10,338 nucleotides of DNA, taken from contig JBBRCV010000197.1 in assembly GCA_038204505.1 (NCBI GenBank), positions 1 through 10,338 on the forward strand, written 5' to 3'. A program made the position numbers and the translations under genes. The notes below the pieces were generated by a model. It did no database searches. It was not told the origin of the DNA and was given only the letters and a program-made list of their open reading frames with translations. The DNA is from Timaviella sp038204505 (GTDB taxonomy: Bacteria; Cyanobacteriota; Cyanobacteriia; Elainellales; Elainellaceae). Below are positions 1-6,919 of this stretch, piece by piece (within the stretch, counting starts at the first letter, position 1; the number at the start of each line of letters is the position of its first letter).

Positions 1-63
1 TCGTTAAACCAAATAATAGAAGTCATAGCGAAATTTTTAGAAAGCTGGCGAAACAGAAATTCC

Positions 64-882
64 TTACCGAGACTGAAAACTTCCCGACGATCGCCGTTCT
101 TCAGGACGATAAGCCCCCTCAAATAAGCGATCGCTCAACTCCTCGTAAGAGTAATCAAACGGATCACCTTGATGCGGATCACCGGGCAACACCTCCCCCG
201 CATACCGCTCCAAATTCTCTCGATTAAAAATGTAAGGCTTATTCGAGAAAGTCGAAGCCACCCACTGCCAAGACAAATGATTACTGGCAAAATCACCGTC
301 AATCAGTAGCCCATACATCCAATCTGCGCCCGCCCGCCAATGCACCTTGCGGAAATGAACAACATAGCTAGCCAAGTACATCCGCGCATGGTTATGTAAA
401 TAGCCCGTCTCCTTCAACATAGATATAAAAGTATCCATCGAAGGCAAGCCTGTTTCTCCTGCTGCAATATCTTCGGGAAGCGTTTGCTGATGCTGATCGA
501 GAGGAACTTTAGGGCACTCCAGATCGGCGAAAATGCGATCGCCCTCCTCCTCATACACTAAATGGAAAAATGCTCGCCAAGCCAGCTCTGCCACAAACTT
601 ACCGACAGAACGCGATTGCGTCTGCAACGCCCATTGCCGAATCTCCTCTAGCGACAAGCAGCCTCTACTGATATAAGGCGATAGGCGCGTTACCTCACCC
701 GTTAGAAAGTTGCGCTGCTGACTGTACTTCTCAATTTTGAAGTCTTGGAGCCGAGCTAAACCTGCCTTCCTACCGCCAACGTGCGGAGAAAGAACGCCGG
801 GATCTTCTAGGAATGGAAACTCTGATTGGAGGTAAGTGGCGATCGCCTCTCGTCCCTCTAAATCTGCCCGTAGTTCTTTCAT
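64..882 (-). CDS. Short photolyase/cryptochrome-type FAD-binding domain protein
   Basis: The 272-residue product matches the C-terminal FAD-binding helical domain of the DNA photolyase/cryptochrome family. It shows GGRKAGLARL (36-45), TRLSPYISRG (65-74), HNHARMYLASY (163-173) and the hallmark stretch DGDFASNHLSWQW (195-207), followed by a KPYIFNRENLERY-like segment. Full photolyases are about 450-500 residues and begin with an alpha/beta antenna-binding domain, which is absent here. The ATG at 880-882 begins at the family FAD domain, and no antenna-like sequence is seen upstream, so this looks like the stand-alone FAD-domain form rather than a recent truncation. It would bind FAD; whether it repairs pyrimidine dimers or is a light sensor cannot be told. 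It is transcribed away from the rest of the window. Three perfect HIP1 octamers lie in the gene, typical of resident cyanobacterial DNA. No strong Shine-Dalgarno is visible. The 63 bases after its stop hold nothing recognisable. Confidence 0.9.
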   Translation of the reverse strand: MKELRADLEGREAIATYLQSEFPFLEDPGVLSPHVGGRKAGLARLQDFKIEKYSQQRNFLTGEVTRLSPYISRGCLSLEEIRQWALQTQSRSVGKFVAELAWRAFFHLVYEEEGDRIFADLECPKVPLDQHQQTLPEDIAAGETGLPSMDTFISMLKETGYLHNHARMYLASYVVHFRKVHWRAGADWMYGLLIDGDFASNHLSWQWVASTFSNKPYIFNRENLERYAGEVLPGDPHQGDPFDYSYEELSDRLFEGAYRPEERRSSGSFQSR

Positions 883-939
883 CGTGAAGATTTGTGTATT
901 TTTCTCACAATTTCACTTTACAACATCTGTTTGCCTCTA

Positions 940-955
940 GTTAGGACATCCTAAC
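940..955. promoter_or_regulatory. Perfect 16-bp palindrome upstream of the photolyase-like gene
   Basis: GTTAGGACATCCTAAC is a perfect dyad with 7-bp arms and a 2-base centre, 58 bases upstream of the photolyase-like start. It is followed at once by a second loose dyad (CCGAA ... TTCGG, about 954-977), and the word ACATCTGT repeats at 923-930 and 960-967. The position suits an operator for the minus-strand gene. There is no T-run, so it is a poor terminator. The binding protein is unknown. Confidence 0.4.
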
Positions 956-1053
956 CGAACATCTGTACTTTTCGGTGTAGAACCTATTTGATATCCATGT
1001 ATAAGCCACTAGATGAGCATGTAGTTTGTCCATAAGACTCGACGGTAGCATTG

Positions 1054-1421
1054 TGACGCGACTCTTACTGCCCTTGCTCTGGCAGAAGCTGACGGTGGTA
1101 CAGGATGTCCCAAGAAGCAAACGCTGTCAGTTGAAAAGCAAGCGGAAAGCACAACGCGATAGAGTAATACCCCTGATCCGAAAGGGTGTAGATGTGGGAC
1201 AGGTGACAGCCTTGACTGAGGGTGAGATGAGACTTAAACTAATCGAAAAAAGTTAGGTGCAGGCTTCAGTCCGCAAACGTAACCATCAGGACAATCCGTA
1301 AGGGTTGTTAAGCATCGGAGATACTGAATCTCAAGGTACTGAGCCGCCTACAGTGAAAGTCGTACGTGCGGTTCTAAGGAGAGGGAGTAAATATACCCAA
1401 AACTCACTCCTCATTCCTAAC
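1054..1421 (+). ncRNA. Degenerate ORF-less group II intron (domain V/VI end clear, 5' end uncertain)
   Basis: Positions 1341-1374 form a 34-nt domain V: it opens with GAGCCGC (catalytic triad AGC), has a GAAA tetraloop and closes with the CG bulge and GCGGTTC. Two mismatches (C-U and A-C in the stems) suggest decay. Domain VI follows at about 1376-1421: AGGA/TCCT, GAGG/CCTC and AGT/ACT pair and leave a 3'-side bulge with A1413 eight bases before the end AAC, the usual branch-point geometry. The preceding 280 bases contain stretches typical of bacterial intron domains I-III, such as GGTGACAGCC and GCATCGGAGATACTGAATC. The 5' boundary at GTGACGCGACTC (1054) is a guess based on resemblance to the GTGCG start consensus. 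No reverse transcriptase lies between domains III and V. The total is shorter than a normal ORF-less intron, so internal deletion is likely and mobility would need a partner enzyme in trans. Confidence 0.7.
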
Positions 1422-1574
1422 CGCTGGGCGATCGGTAAGGACACGCATCAGAAGTTTATCTGCTGGTTTTCCAGGTCAAGTTAGTGTTGGCTTTTCAATG
1501 AGGCAATGCTTTAAGTTCGATGGGGGGACGATCGTATTTCGGAAATCAGTGAGTTCTAAATTGGAGGTTAACTT
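1422..1574. other. Intergenic stretch without a recognised gene
   Basis: This stretch follows the intron 3' end and would be its downstream exon. I see no reading frame with family resemblance on either strand. It contains near-HIP1 words (GCGATCGG at about 1428, ACGATCGT at about 1528) but no perfect HIP1 site. Confidence 0.4.
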
Positions 1575-1712
1575 ATGGTTCCAGTACAGTTGATAGCTAA
1601 TCTTTAGAGTCGAGTATTATTGAAATGAGCGCCTATCGATCGCCAAAAGCTTCAAGACTTAGTAAAGTGGGTATCACCTACCCTACTTAAGTCAGTACTA
1701 ATTCAATTATAA
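1575..1712 (+). pseudogene. Broken mini-ORF with strong RBS, two in-frame stops
   Basis: GGAGG (1563-1567) sits seven bases before an ATG at 1575, a near-ideal ribosome binding site, yet the frame reads MVPVQLIANL and then stops (TAG 1605-1607). The same frame continues as SRVLLK, a TGA at 1626-1628, and then APIDRQKLQDLVKWVSPTLL and KSVLIQL to TAA at 1710-1712. The continuation has an amphipathic, protein-like composition, so this may be a small gene of about 45 codons killed by two nonsense changes, or the head of a lost gene. Alternatively only the 10-residue peptide is made, or the site is fortuitous. No family is recognised. A hairpin (AAGTGGGTA pairing with TACCCTACTT, 1665-1688, one bulged base) lies within it. 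Confidence 0.3.
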
Positions 1713-1764
1713 AACTTTTTTGTAGAATATTAATATACATAACATCAATTAAAAGGTGACTGGA
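1698..1764 (+). promoter_or_regulatory. AT-rich promoter-like leader of the CHAT/KAP operon
   Basis: The stretch just upstream of the first operon gene is strongly AT-rich, with TAGAAT (1723-1728) and TATTAATA as possible -10 elements and TTCAAT (1702-1707) as a poor -35 at 15-bp spacing. No good sigma-70 pair is visible. AAAAGGTGA (1751-1759) is the Shine-Dalgarno for the ATG at 1765. Confidence 0.25.
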
Positions 1765-2229
1765 ATGACGAGCTATCTTAAAGTTGAATTTACAACGGAG
1801 CAAGTAGATCCTGAGAACGCTTCTGTCAGGTTACGGGGTGTGATCGAGAATGCTCTATCTGCGGAAGGCTTGGAGCAAAAGCCTGAACAGTCTGACCTGA
1901 TAGTCAACCTTGAAAAAGATAAAGATATGTTTGTCGTTGAGACAGCCGTTGTAGTTGCTGTGATTGGGCTGGCAACGGAACTTGTTGCATTATATCGAAC
2001 TCTGAAAGAGAAGGATCTTGACTCTAGTGTTGAACTGGAAAAGGTTGCTTTAGAGCGGGAGAAACTTAAACTGGAGCAGGCAAAATTTTACGTCCAAACT
2101 CTTTCGGAGGCAGAGAAACAGAAACTCCTTGATGATTTTGTGACGGAAGATTTGCCGTTACTATTACAACAGGCGGGTATTCAAGAAGTGAAAGGTTTAA
2201 CGGCTGCAACGATTGAGCAAGAGGCTTAG
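1765..2229 (+). CDS. Small hydrophobic-helix/coiled-coil protein, putative conflict-system component
   Basis: The product has 154 residues from the ATG at 1765. A GTG at 1756 could add three residues, but AAAAGGTGA (1751-1759) is correctly spaced only for the ATG. Residues 1-52 form a charged beta/alpha-like N-terminal region. Residues 56-77 (FVVETAVVVAVIGLATELVALY) are one strongly hydrophobic helix broken only by two Glu and a Thr. Residues about 88-126 (SSVELEKVALEREKLKLEQ and onward) are heptad-rich, predicted coiled coil, followed by an acidic helical tail. There is no signal peptide. I do not recognise the family. The plan, a short N-domain, one hydrophobic helix and a polar tail beside a protease and an NTPase, resembles the small constant components (EACC-type) described next to effectors in NTPase-controlled conflict systems, but that link is by analogy only. 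It is co-directional with the CHAT gene 237 bases downstream and may be its adaptor, anchor or inhibitor. Confidence 0.75.
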   Translation: MTSYLKVEFTTEQVDPENASVRLRGVIENALSAEGLEQKPEQSDLIVNLEKDKDMFVVETAVVVAVIGLATELVALYRTLKEKDLDSSVELEKVALEREKLKLEQAKFYVQTLSEAEKQKLLDDFVTEDLPLLLQQAGIQEVKGLTAATIEQEA

Positions 2230-2466
2230 ATCAGTCGAGTAGACTGAGGTGTATGCACAAGTTAGGAAAGATGTATCTTCTTCCCCATTCAATTCTGTAT
2301 CTGTGAAGTATAGCGGTTATTAAACTGGTGAAGTACAGTGATTCTTTGCTAGCAAGAGCTTCACAACTAAAATCGTACCGCACTTGACTGAGAGCCGCTA
2401 TATACCCTTCCCAGAACTTCGCTCCTATGATTGAATTCCTGTATGGAAGGGAATTAAAAATTTGCG
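2230..2466 (+). other. Intergenic leader between small protein and CHAT gene
   Basis: A perfect hairpin (TCAGTC, loop GAGTA, GACTGA; 2231-2247) starts one base after the small gene's stop. It has no following T-run, so it is an mRNA-end stabiliser or weak terminator at most. The rest has no convincing forward gene. An open minus-strand frame across it has no recognisable homology or RBS. GGAAGGGA near 2444 is a loosely spaced Shine-Dalgarno for the ATG at 2467. A separate promoter for the CHAT gene could lie here, but none is clear. Confidence 0.35.
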
Positions 2467-4308
2467 ATGTCGGATCAAGAGTTACCAACATTTGAAATAG
2501 AAGTTGAAGAAAAGGATCAAGACTGGCTGAGAGTTCGGTTGATCAAAGCTCCAGATGGTCAGGGGCGATCGGGCAGATGTCTTACTCCTAACCCATATCG
2601 TGAAAATTATTTGGGTATCGCCCCTGATCAAAGATTAAAAACGCTTGGGCAAAATCTCCATAACAGTTTGTTTCTCAATCCAGCTTCTAAGCCATACGAT
2701 AAAAAATACAACGAAATTGGTGAGCGCTTCTGGAAGTCCTATGATGAATTGCGATCGAAGACAGTTGAAGCCAATCAACTCTGCTTGAGATTGCTCTTAG
2801 ATTTTTCCGCTGCTGCTGGAAATTTTGAGAAAGTTCTGGCTTTACCCTGGGAGTTTCTGCATGATGATCAGGGGTTTATTTTATTGGAAAAACAGGTTTC
2901 CATTACTCGTCAAACGACAGGCAAGCAGAGATTTGAATTCCAGGCGATCGAACCCCCGATGAAAGTTTTACTAGCTTGTGCAGAGCCTAAAAATTTGCCG
3001 GAGTTCGGAGGAGCAAAGTTTTTAGCAGCAATGAAGAGTGAAATTGAAGAAATAGGACTGGAGCTAGAATTACTGCCTAATGCCAAACTGAATAATTTCA
3101 AAGATTGTGTTGAACAGAGCGGCTGTCATATCATTCACTTTATTGGACACGGGGAAGTAAAACCTTCTTCAGCAACTGGGTTAGAGTCCTGCCTCTATCT
3201 TGAGAGTTCAAAGTATGAATCCCTGAGTAATCCCCCGAGTGATCCCCTGTATGCAAAACAGTTATCAGAATGGATTACCAATGCCCGCCTAATTCCTAAA
3301 TTGATCCTGTTCAGTTCTTGTCAAACTGCAGTTTCTGATCAATATTTTGAGCGGGGCATGGCTCACGCTCTTTTAGACAGTGGCGTGGAGGCAATTGTGG
3401 CGATGCAAGCCAATGTGCACCCTGAAGATGCAGAGAACTTTGCGAAAGCAATCTATCAATCCCTGCAAAACCAGCATCGAATTGATGAGGCAGTCTGGGT
3501 AGGACGGCAGCAGCTAAAAAAGCAGGGTCAGAGCGGCTTTGAGCTATCTGCTAGATCTAAACCAGTGGTCGAAGCACCGTTAAAAGAACTGCTTGGAGAG
3601 GAAGTCAATTTGCCTGCTTGGGGATTACCGATCCTATTGCTAAATGGAGATGGTTGGTTGGGACAAGCGCCACCGCCCGATCGCATTCTATGGCAAGTTA
3701 CAGATACTAAAACAGTTGAAATGGTTCGTATCCCGGAAGGAAATTACTATATTGATAAATATCCAGTCACATCAGGGATTTATTACAATGAATTTGCTAA
3801 AGTGCAAGGTATTTCCGGGAAAACGGATAGTGGCGATCATCCAGTCACAAACATTACCTTTGAACAAGCGACGAATTTTGCCCACAGCACAGGTAGACAT
3901 TTACCAAAGGGTGAGGAATGGCAAATGGCGGCTCGTTCTGGTATTCCTGACAAGAACCAACGATATCCCTGGGGCAATGAGTATCGGCAATGTCACACTC
4001 AAACTCAAGGAGATCCTCGCCGAAATACGTTACCTGTTCAAGTGGAAGCTAAGACATACCCCCATAACCGAAACCCGAGAGGAATGTGTGGAATTATTGG
4101 GAATGTTGCTGAGTTTGTTGTAGATGATCAGAACAAACCCAAATTATGTGGTGGTTCATTTATGGATTCTGGAAAAGATTTGTCGATCGATACGGTAAGG
4201 AACCCTCCACAAAATCCGACTTCTAAAATTGGATTCCGCTGTGCAGCAACTTGGACTGAGATTAAACAAGGCAAGGCAGGCGGCAAAGTCAAACCTGTTG
4301 AAGGTTAG
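2467..4308 (+). CDS. CHAT caspase-like protease fused to FGE/SUMF1-like domain
   Basis: The 613-residue product has two domains. Residues about 105-400 are a CHAT domain of the caspase/separase protease clan. It has the entry motif LPWEFLHDDQGFILLEKQVS, the core strand MKVLLACAEPKNLP, the catalytic His in HIIHFIGHGEV (H228), the catalytic Cys in LILFSSCQTA (C285), and the terminal motifs RIDEAVWVGRQQL and WGLPILLL. Both dyad residues are present, so it should be an active cysteine protease. Residues about 417-595 form an FGE-sulfatase/SUMF1 (C-type-lectin-like) fold: VEMVRIPEGNYYIDKYPVT, HPVTNITFEQATNFA, LPKGEEWQMAARSG, RYPWGNEY, GIIGNVAEFV, LCGGSF and GFRCA. The usual loop between IPEG and IDKYPVT is missing, and only one of the two FGE active-site Cys positions is obvious (C592 in GFRCA), so it is more likely a binding or recognition fold than an enzyme. 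The N-terminal 100 residues are unassigned. No signal peptide or membrane segment is seen. The gene ends 44 bases before the KAP gene, so the two are surely one transcript. Likely role: effector of a conflict system. Confidence 0.92.
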   Translation: MSDQELPTFEIEVEEKDQDWLRVRLIKAPDGQGRSGRCLTPNPYRENYLGIAPDQRLKTLGQNLHNSLFLNPASKPYDKKYNEIGERFWKSYDELRSKTVEANQLCLRLLLDFSAAAGNFEKVLALPWEFLHDDQGFILLEKQVSITRQTTGKQRFEFQAIEPPMKVLLACAEPKNLPEFGGAKFLAAMKSEIEEIGLELELLPNAKLNNFKDCVEQSGCHIIHFIGHGEVKPSSATGLESCLYLESSKYESLSNPPSDPLYAKQLSEWITNARLIPKLILFSSCQTAVSDQYFERGMAHALLDSGVEAIVAMQANVHPEDAENFAKAIYQSLQNQHRIDEAVWVGRQQLKKQGQSGFELSARSKPVVEAPLKELLGEEVNLPAWGLPILLLNGDGWLGQAPPPDRILWQVTDTKTVEMVRIPEGNYYIDKYPVTSGIYYNEFAKVQGISGKTDSGDHPVTNITFEQATNFAHSTGRHLPKGEEWQMAARSGIPDKNQRYPWGNEYRQCHTQTQGDPRRNTLPVQVEAKTYPHNRNPRGMCGIIGNVAEFVVDDQNKPKLCGGSFMDSGKDLSIDTVRNPPQNPTSKIGFRCAATWTEIKQGKAGGKVKPVEG

Positions 4309-4352
4309 ATGAATTGATAGATTGAAAATTCCTATTAAGCCAGGAGAATTCT

Positions 4353-6851
4353 ATGGAACCAAAGGACAATCAAACGAAACCGCTACTGCTAAGTGATGCA
4401 CCTGTTGGAGTGGAAGAAGAGGATTTTCTTTGGCAGGGAAAGGATGATATTACATTTGCAATTGAGCAAATAGTCTGTGACACTATCCTGAATTCTAATG
4501 ATTTTGTTGCCTTTGCGGTACATGGGAGTTGGGGAGCTGGAAAAACGAGTTTTTTGAAAATAGTTGAACATCGGTTAAAGAAGGCATCAGAAAACAAAGA
4601 CAAAATTTTCTTCTGCTGGTACGTTGCTTCTGCTTACCAGGGAACTAGTGTACCCGTTTCTCTGATGCTACAAATTCTCCGAACTCTAGGAGATATCAAC
4701 AAAGGAATAGGTGCAGACGCAGTCTTTACGAGGGTTTCATCTGCGGGTCTTGCTTCGCTAGATTATAAAGCAAATTCGTCAGAAGAAGAAACTGAAGAAA
4801 AACCGAATACAACTGGAACTCAACCTTCTCAAAACCCTGCTGGAAAGCGACCCAAAATTGTTCCCGAAGAACTTCATGAACTCGCAACTAGACTTGCAGA
4901 TTTACCGGATCCAGGTGGAATCGTTGAGTCTCTAATCAACGACGGTATAACAAATTCAGGTCAGAGTAAATTGGTCTTGATCATTGATGACTTGGATCGC
5001 TGTTCTCTCCAATTTATTGGAGATCTTTTAGGAGCCATGCAACGTCTGAGCATCGTTAAAAATTTATTTATTCTACTTGCGGTGGATCAAACAAGATTAC
5101 AGAATGCCCTGAATGAACGATTTAAGGATGTTGTGCTCGAAAGAGGATCGCGGTGGGCTTCCGAAAAATATTTTCAGTATAGGATTGAGTTGCCCGAACT
5201 CGATGACTCTGGTATAGATGCCTTTATTCGGAAATCCCTTGGATATCGTGAGCAAGAAGAACATATTTCAGATTCTGAAATAAGAGCAGACGAGAAGGCT
5301 TTAGAGTATATTGTAGAGTCCGTTCACTACTTTAAATTTGCGATTCGCCACAAAGTTCCACGAACGATTAAAGCTTGCCTGAACCTGGTTCGTCCTCATT
5401 TAACGAGAGAAATAACTAGCAATCCTCGCCTCACCCTGGAAAATGCACGTCAGGTTATTAAGAAACGTCTCATCAGTTATCTATTTCAAGATTTCTATGA
5501 CGACTGGTTAGAGAAAGCGATTGGTAAGCCAGATAGCCCAGAAGCTGAGTTTATCAAAGAAATTGAGAAGCGACTGTATGAGGAGTCACGAAATTCAGAT
5601 CTGCAACAATCTTCAGGTACACGATTGTCTGGTGAGCAGTTAGCACTGTTTAACTTCCATCTGGGGCGGATAAAGGATACCAAGCTGCTTCAAGATCAAA
5701 AGATAGACCTTCCTGTGGAGTTGATAGATTTATTGGCTCTAAAGCCATTTTTCATTTTCAAACCTAATGACGGTCGAGAGGATTGGTCTTTTACGGACGC
5801 CTCTGCCACCCAAAGACAGCTAGATGAACTGTATGAGAAATCAGAGCAAGCAGAGATGCGTCAAGAGTCAGAAACGTCTCTTACGGCTGCCCATGAAGCT
5901 TATCTGCTTGCGAGAAACAACTTTGACGCTTCGATTCAAAAAGGTTGGTTAATCAGCAATCTGGCTCTTAATGCTGAAGCTTTTCACGACTACCAACTTG
6001 CTGAGGATATTCATCATTTGGCAATTAAGCTCAATCCTATCACTCCCAATATTAGGCAGAATTTTGCTGAGTTTATCGTTGATAAAAATAGATATTCTTC
6101 TTTTGAAGAAGCGTTAGCGATATTAAATAGACTTTTGAATGACAGCCCAGATCATAAGTTGGGAAGAACCTTGAGATTGCTACTCAAGTTGAAACCTCAG
6201 CTAGGACGATCGACGGCTCCAGAGCGAAACTACATTAATAAAATTAAAGGAGAGGCTAAAAGTCCGACACAGATGGCAGATTTCCTTGAGTTCGCTGTTG
6301 ACATTAGAGATTTCAACCTTGCAACTGAAAGCTTTGGGAACGCTGTTGCTCAACTGAAAGAATTGAATGATATGAAGGCGATTCATAACTTTTACGTTAA
6401 AGCAGCCAGCAAATTCTATAGTCCTAACTATCGAGAATATGAATCCATTGCGATGGATCTCTATCGACAGGTACTAACTATTGATCCAGAGGATCTGTAT
6501 TCCAACTATCCATTCCTACTTGATAAGTATGATTACAAAGCAGAAGCTGGATGTCTCTGGTTTAAGTGTTATCAAAAATCGCCAACAAAAATTTCAGAGT
6601 TTACGATGCAAGGCTATGTTGAGTATCTCAAAGCTACTGGCAGACCAGATCTGGCGGAGAAGGCAGCAAACAGTGAAGTTTTAGATATTCAGGAGCCACC
6701 CATTGTTGAAACGGGTAATAGTTTGCCCAAGCGTTTTTCAGAAGATCTTATACTGCCCAGTTTAATAGACATTTTTGGTGTGAGTGGGGAGCCTTACTCT
6801 TGCTATCAAACTGAGAATTTTGCGGAACATGACAAGAAGCAAGAGGAGTAA
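4353..6851 (+). CDS. KAP-family P-loop NTPase with TPR-like C-terminus
   Basis: The 832-residue product starts at an ATG with AGGAGA five bases upstream. The N-terminal half is a KAP NTPase: Walker A in HGSWGAGKTS (57-66), the family FFCWYVASAY segment, Walker B in LVLIIDDLDRC (207-217, the KAP hallmark), then FILLAVDQTRL and a YFQYRIELPELDD sensor-like region. KAP proteins often carry transmembrane helices between Walker A and B. Here that position holds a polar, low-complexity linker (about 141-165, SSEEETEEKPNTTG...), so this protein looks soluble. Residues about 510-790 are helical repeats resembling TPRs (AHEAYLLARNNF, AEDIHHLAIKLNP, AMDLYRQVLTIDPED), likely for ligand or partner binding. 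KAP relatives include PifA, an F-plasmid phage-exclusion protein. Following the CHAT protease gene by 44 bases, it is plausibly its NTP-dependent sensor or switch. The 3' end runs into a purine-rich, Lys/Glu/Gln-coding tract. Confidence 0.92.
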   Translation: MEPKDNQTKPLLLSDAPVGVEEEDFLWQGKDDITFAIEQIVCDTILNSNDFVAFAVHGSWGAGKTSFLKIVEHRLKKASENKDKIFFCWYVASAYQGTSVPVSLMLQILRTLGDINKGIGADAVFTRVSSAGLASLDYKANSSEEETEEKPNTTGTQPSQNPAGKRPKIVPEELHELATRLADLPDPGGIVESLINDGITNSGQSKLVLIIDDLDRCSLQFIGDLLGAMQRLSIVKNLFILLAVDQTRLQNALNERFKDVVLERGSRWASEKYFQYRIELPELDDSGIDAFIRKSLGYREQEEHISDSEIRADEKALEYIVESVHYFKFAIRHKVPRTIKACLNLVRPHLTREITSNPRLTLENARQVIKKRLISYLFQDFYDDWLEKAIGKPDSPEAEFIKEIEKRLYEESRNSDLQQSSGTRLSGEQLALFNFHLGRIKDTKLLQDQKIDLPVELIDLLALKPFFIFKPNDGREDWSFTDASATQRQLDELYEKSEQAEMRQESETSLTAAHEAYLLARNNFDASIQKGWLISNLALNAEAFHDYQLAEDIHHLAIKLNPITPNIRQNFAEFIVDKNRYSSFEEALAILNRLLNDSPDHKLGRTLRLLLKLKPQLGRSTAPERNYINKIKGEAKSPTQMADFLEFAVDIRDFNLATESFGNAVAQLKELNDMKAIHNFYVKAASKFYSPNYREYESIAMDLYRQVLTIDPEDLYSNYPFLLDKYDYKAEAGCLWFKCYQKSPTKISEFTMQGYVEYLKATGRPDLAEKAANSEVLDIQEPPIVETGNSLPKRFSEDLILPSLIDIFGVSGEPYSCYQTENFAEHDKKQEE

Positions 6852-6908
6852 CAAGAGAAAGAGTAGTAAGGAGCAACAAGAGAGACATAAAGAAGCAGAG
6901 GAAAACTA
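6832..6908 (+). repeat. Purine-rich low-complexity tract at the KAP 3' end
   Basis: From about 6832 to 6908 the plus strand is nearly all A and G, built from short variations of CAAGAG, AGGAG and AAGAAG. It encodes the KAP C-terminus (EHDKKQEE) and continues past the stop at 6849-6851. Another frame (+1 relative to KAP) stays open through it to a stop just after 6905. It looks like a slippage-prone tract where the KAP reading frame may have ended differently in relatives. Confidence 0.4.
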
Positions 6909-6919
6909 GCAGCCGTAGA

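Noticed and set aside
1026..1256. 76-codon plus-strand frame with TTG start
   Set aside because: It lies over the group II intron RNA domains, has no RBS, and its basic composition follows from structured RNA sequence, not from a protein family.
1665..1688. Hairpin as a Rho-independent terminator
   Set aside because: A good stem with one bulge, but it is followed by ACTTAAGTC-like sequence and not a T-run.
2231..2491. 86-codon minus-strand frame in the gap before the CHAT gene
   Set aside because: TTG start inside the CHAT gene, no RBS, no recognisable motif, and opposite direction to the operon. It could only be reconsidered if homologues were found.
3644..4123. 159-codon plus-strand frame inside the CHAT-FGE gene
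   Set aside because: Out-of-frame shadow of the FGE-like domain, which has clear family motifs in the main frame.
3715..4260. FGE-like domain as target of a diversity-generating retroelement
   Set aside because: The C-type-lectin-like fold made this worth checking, but no template repeat, accessory gene or reverse transcriptase is visible in the window.
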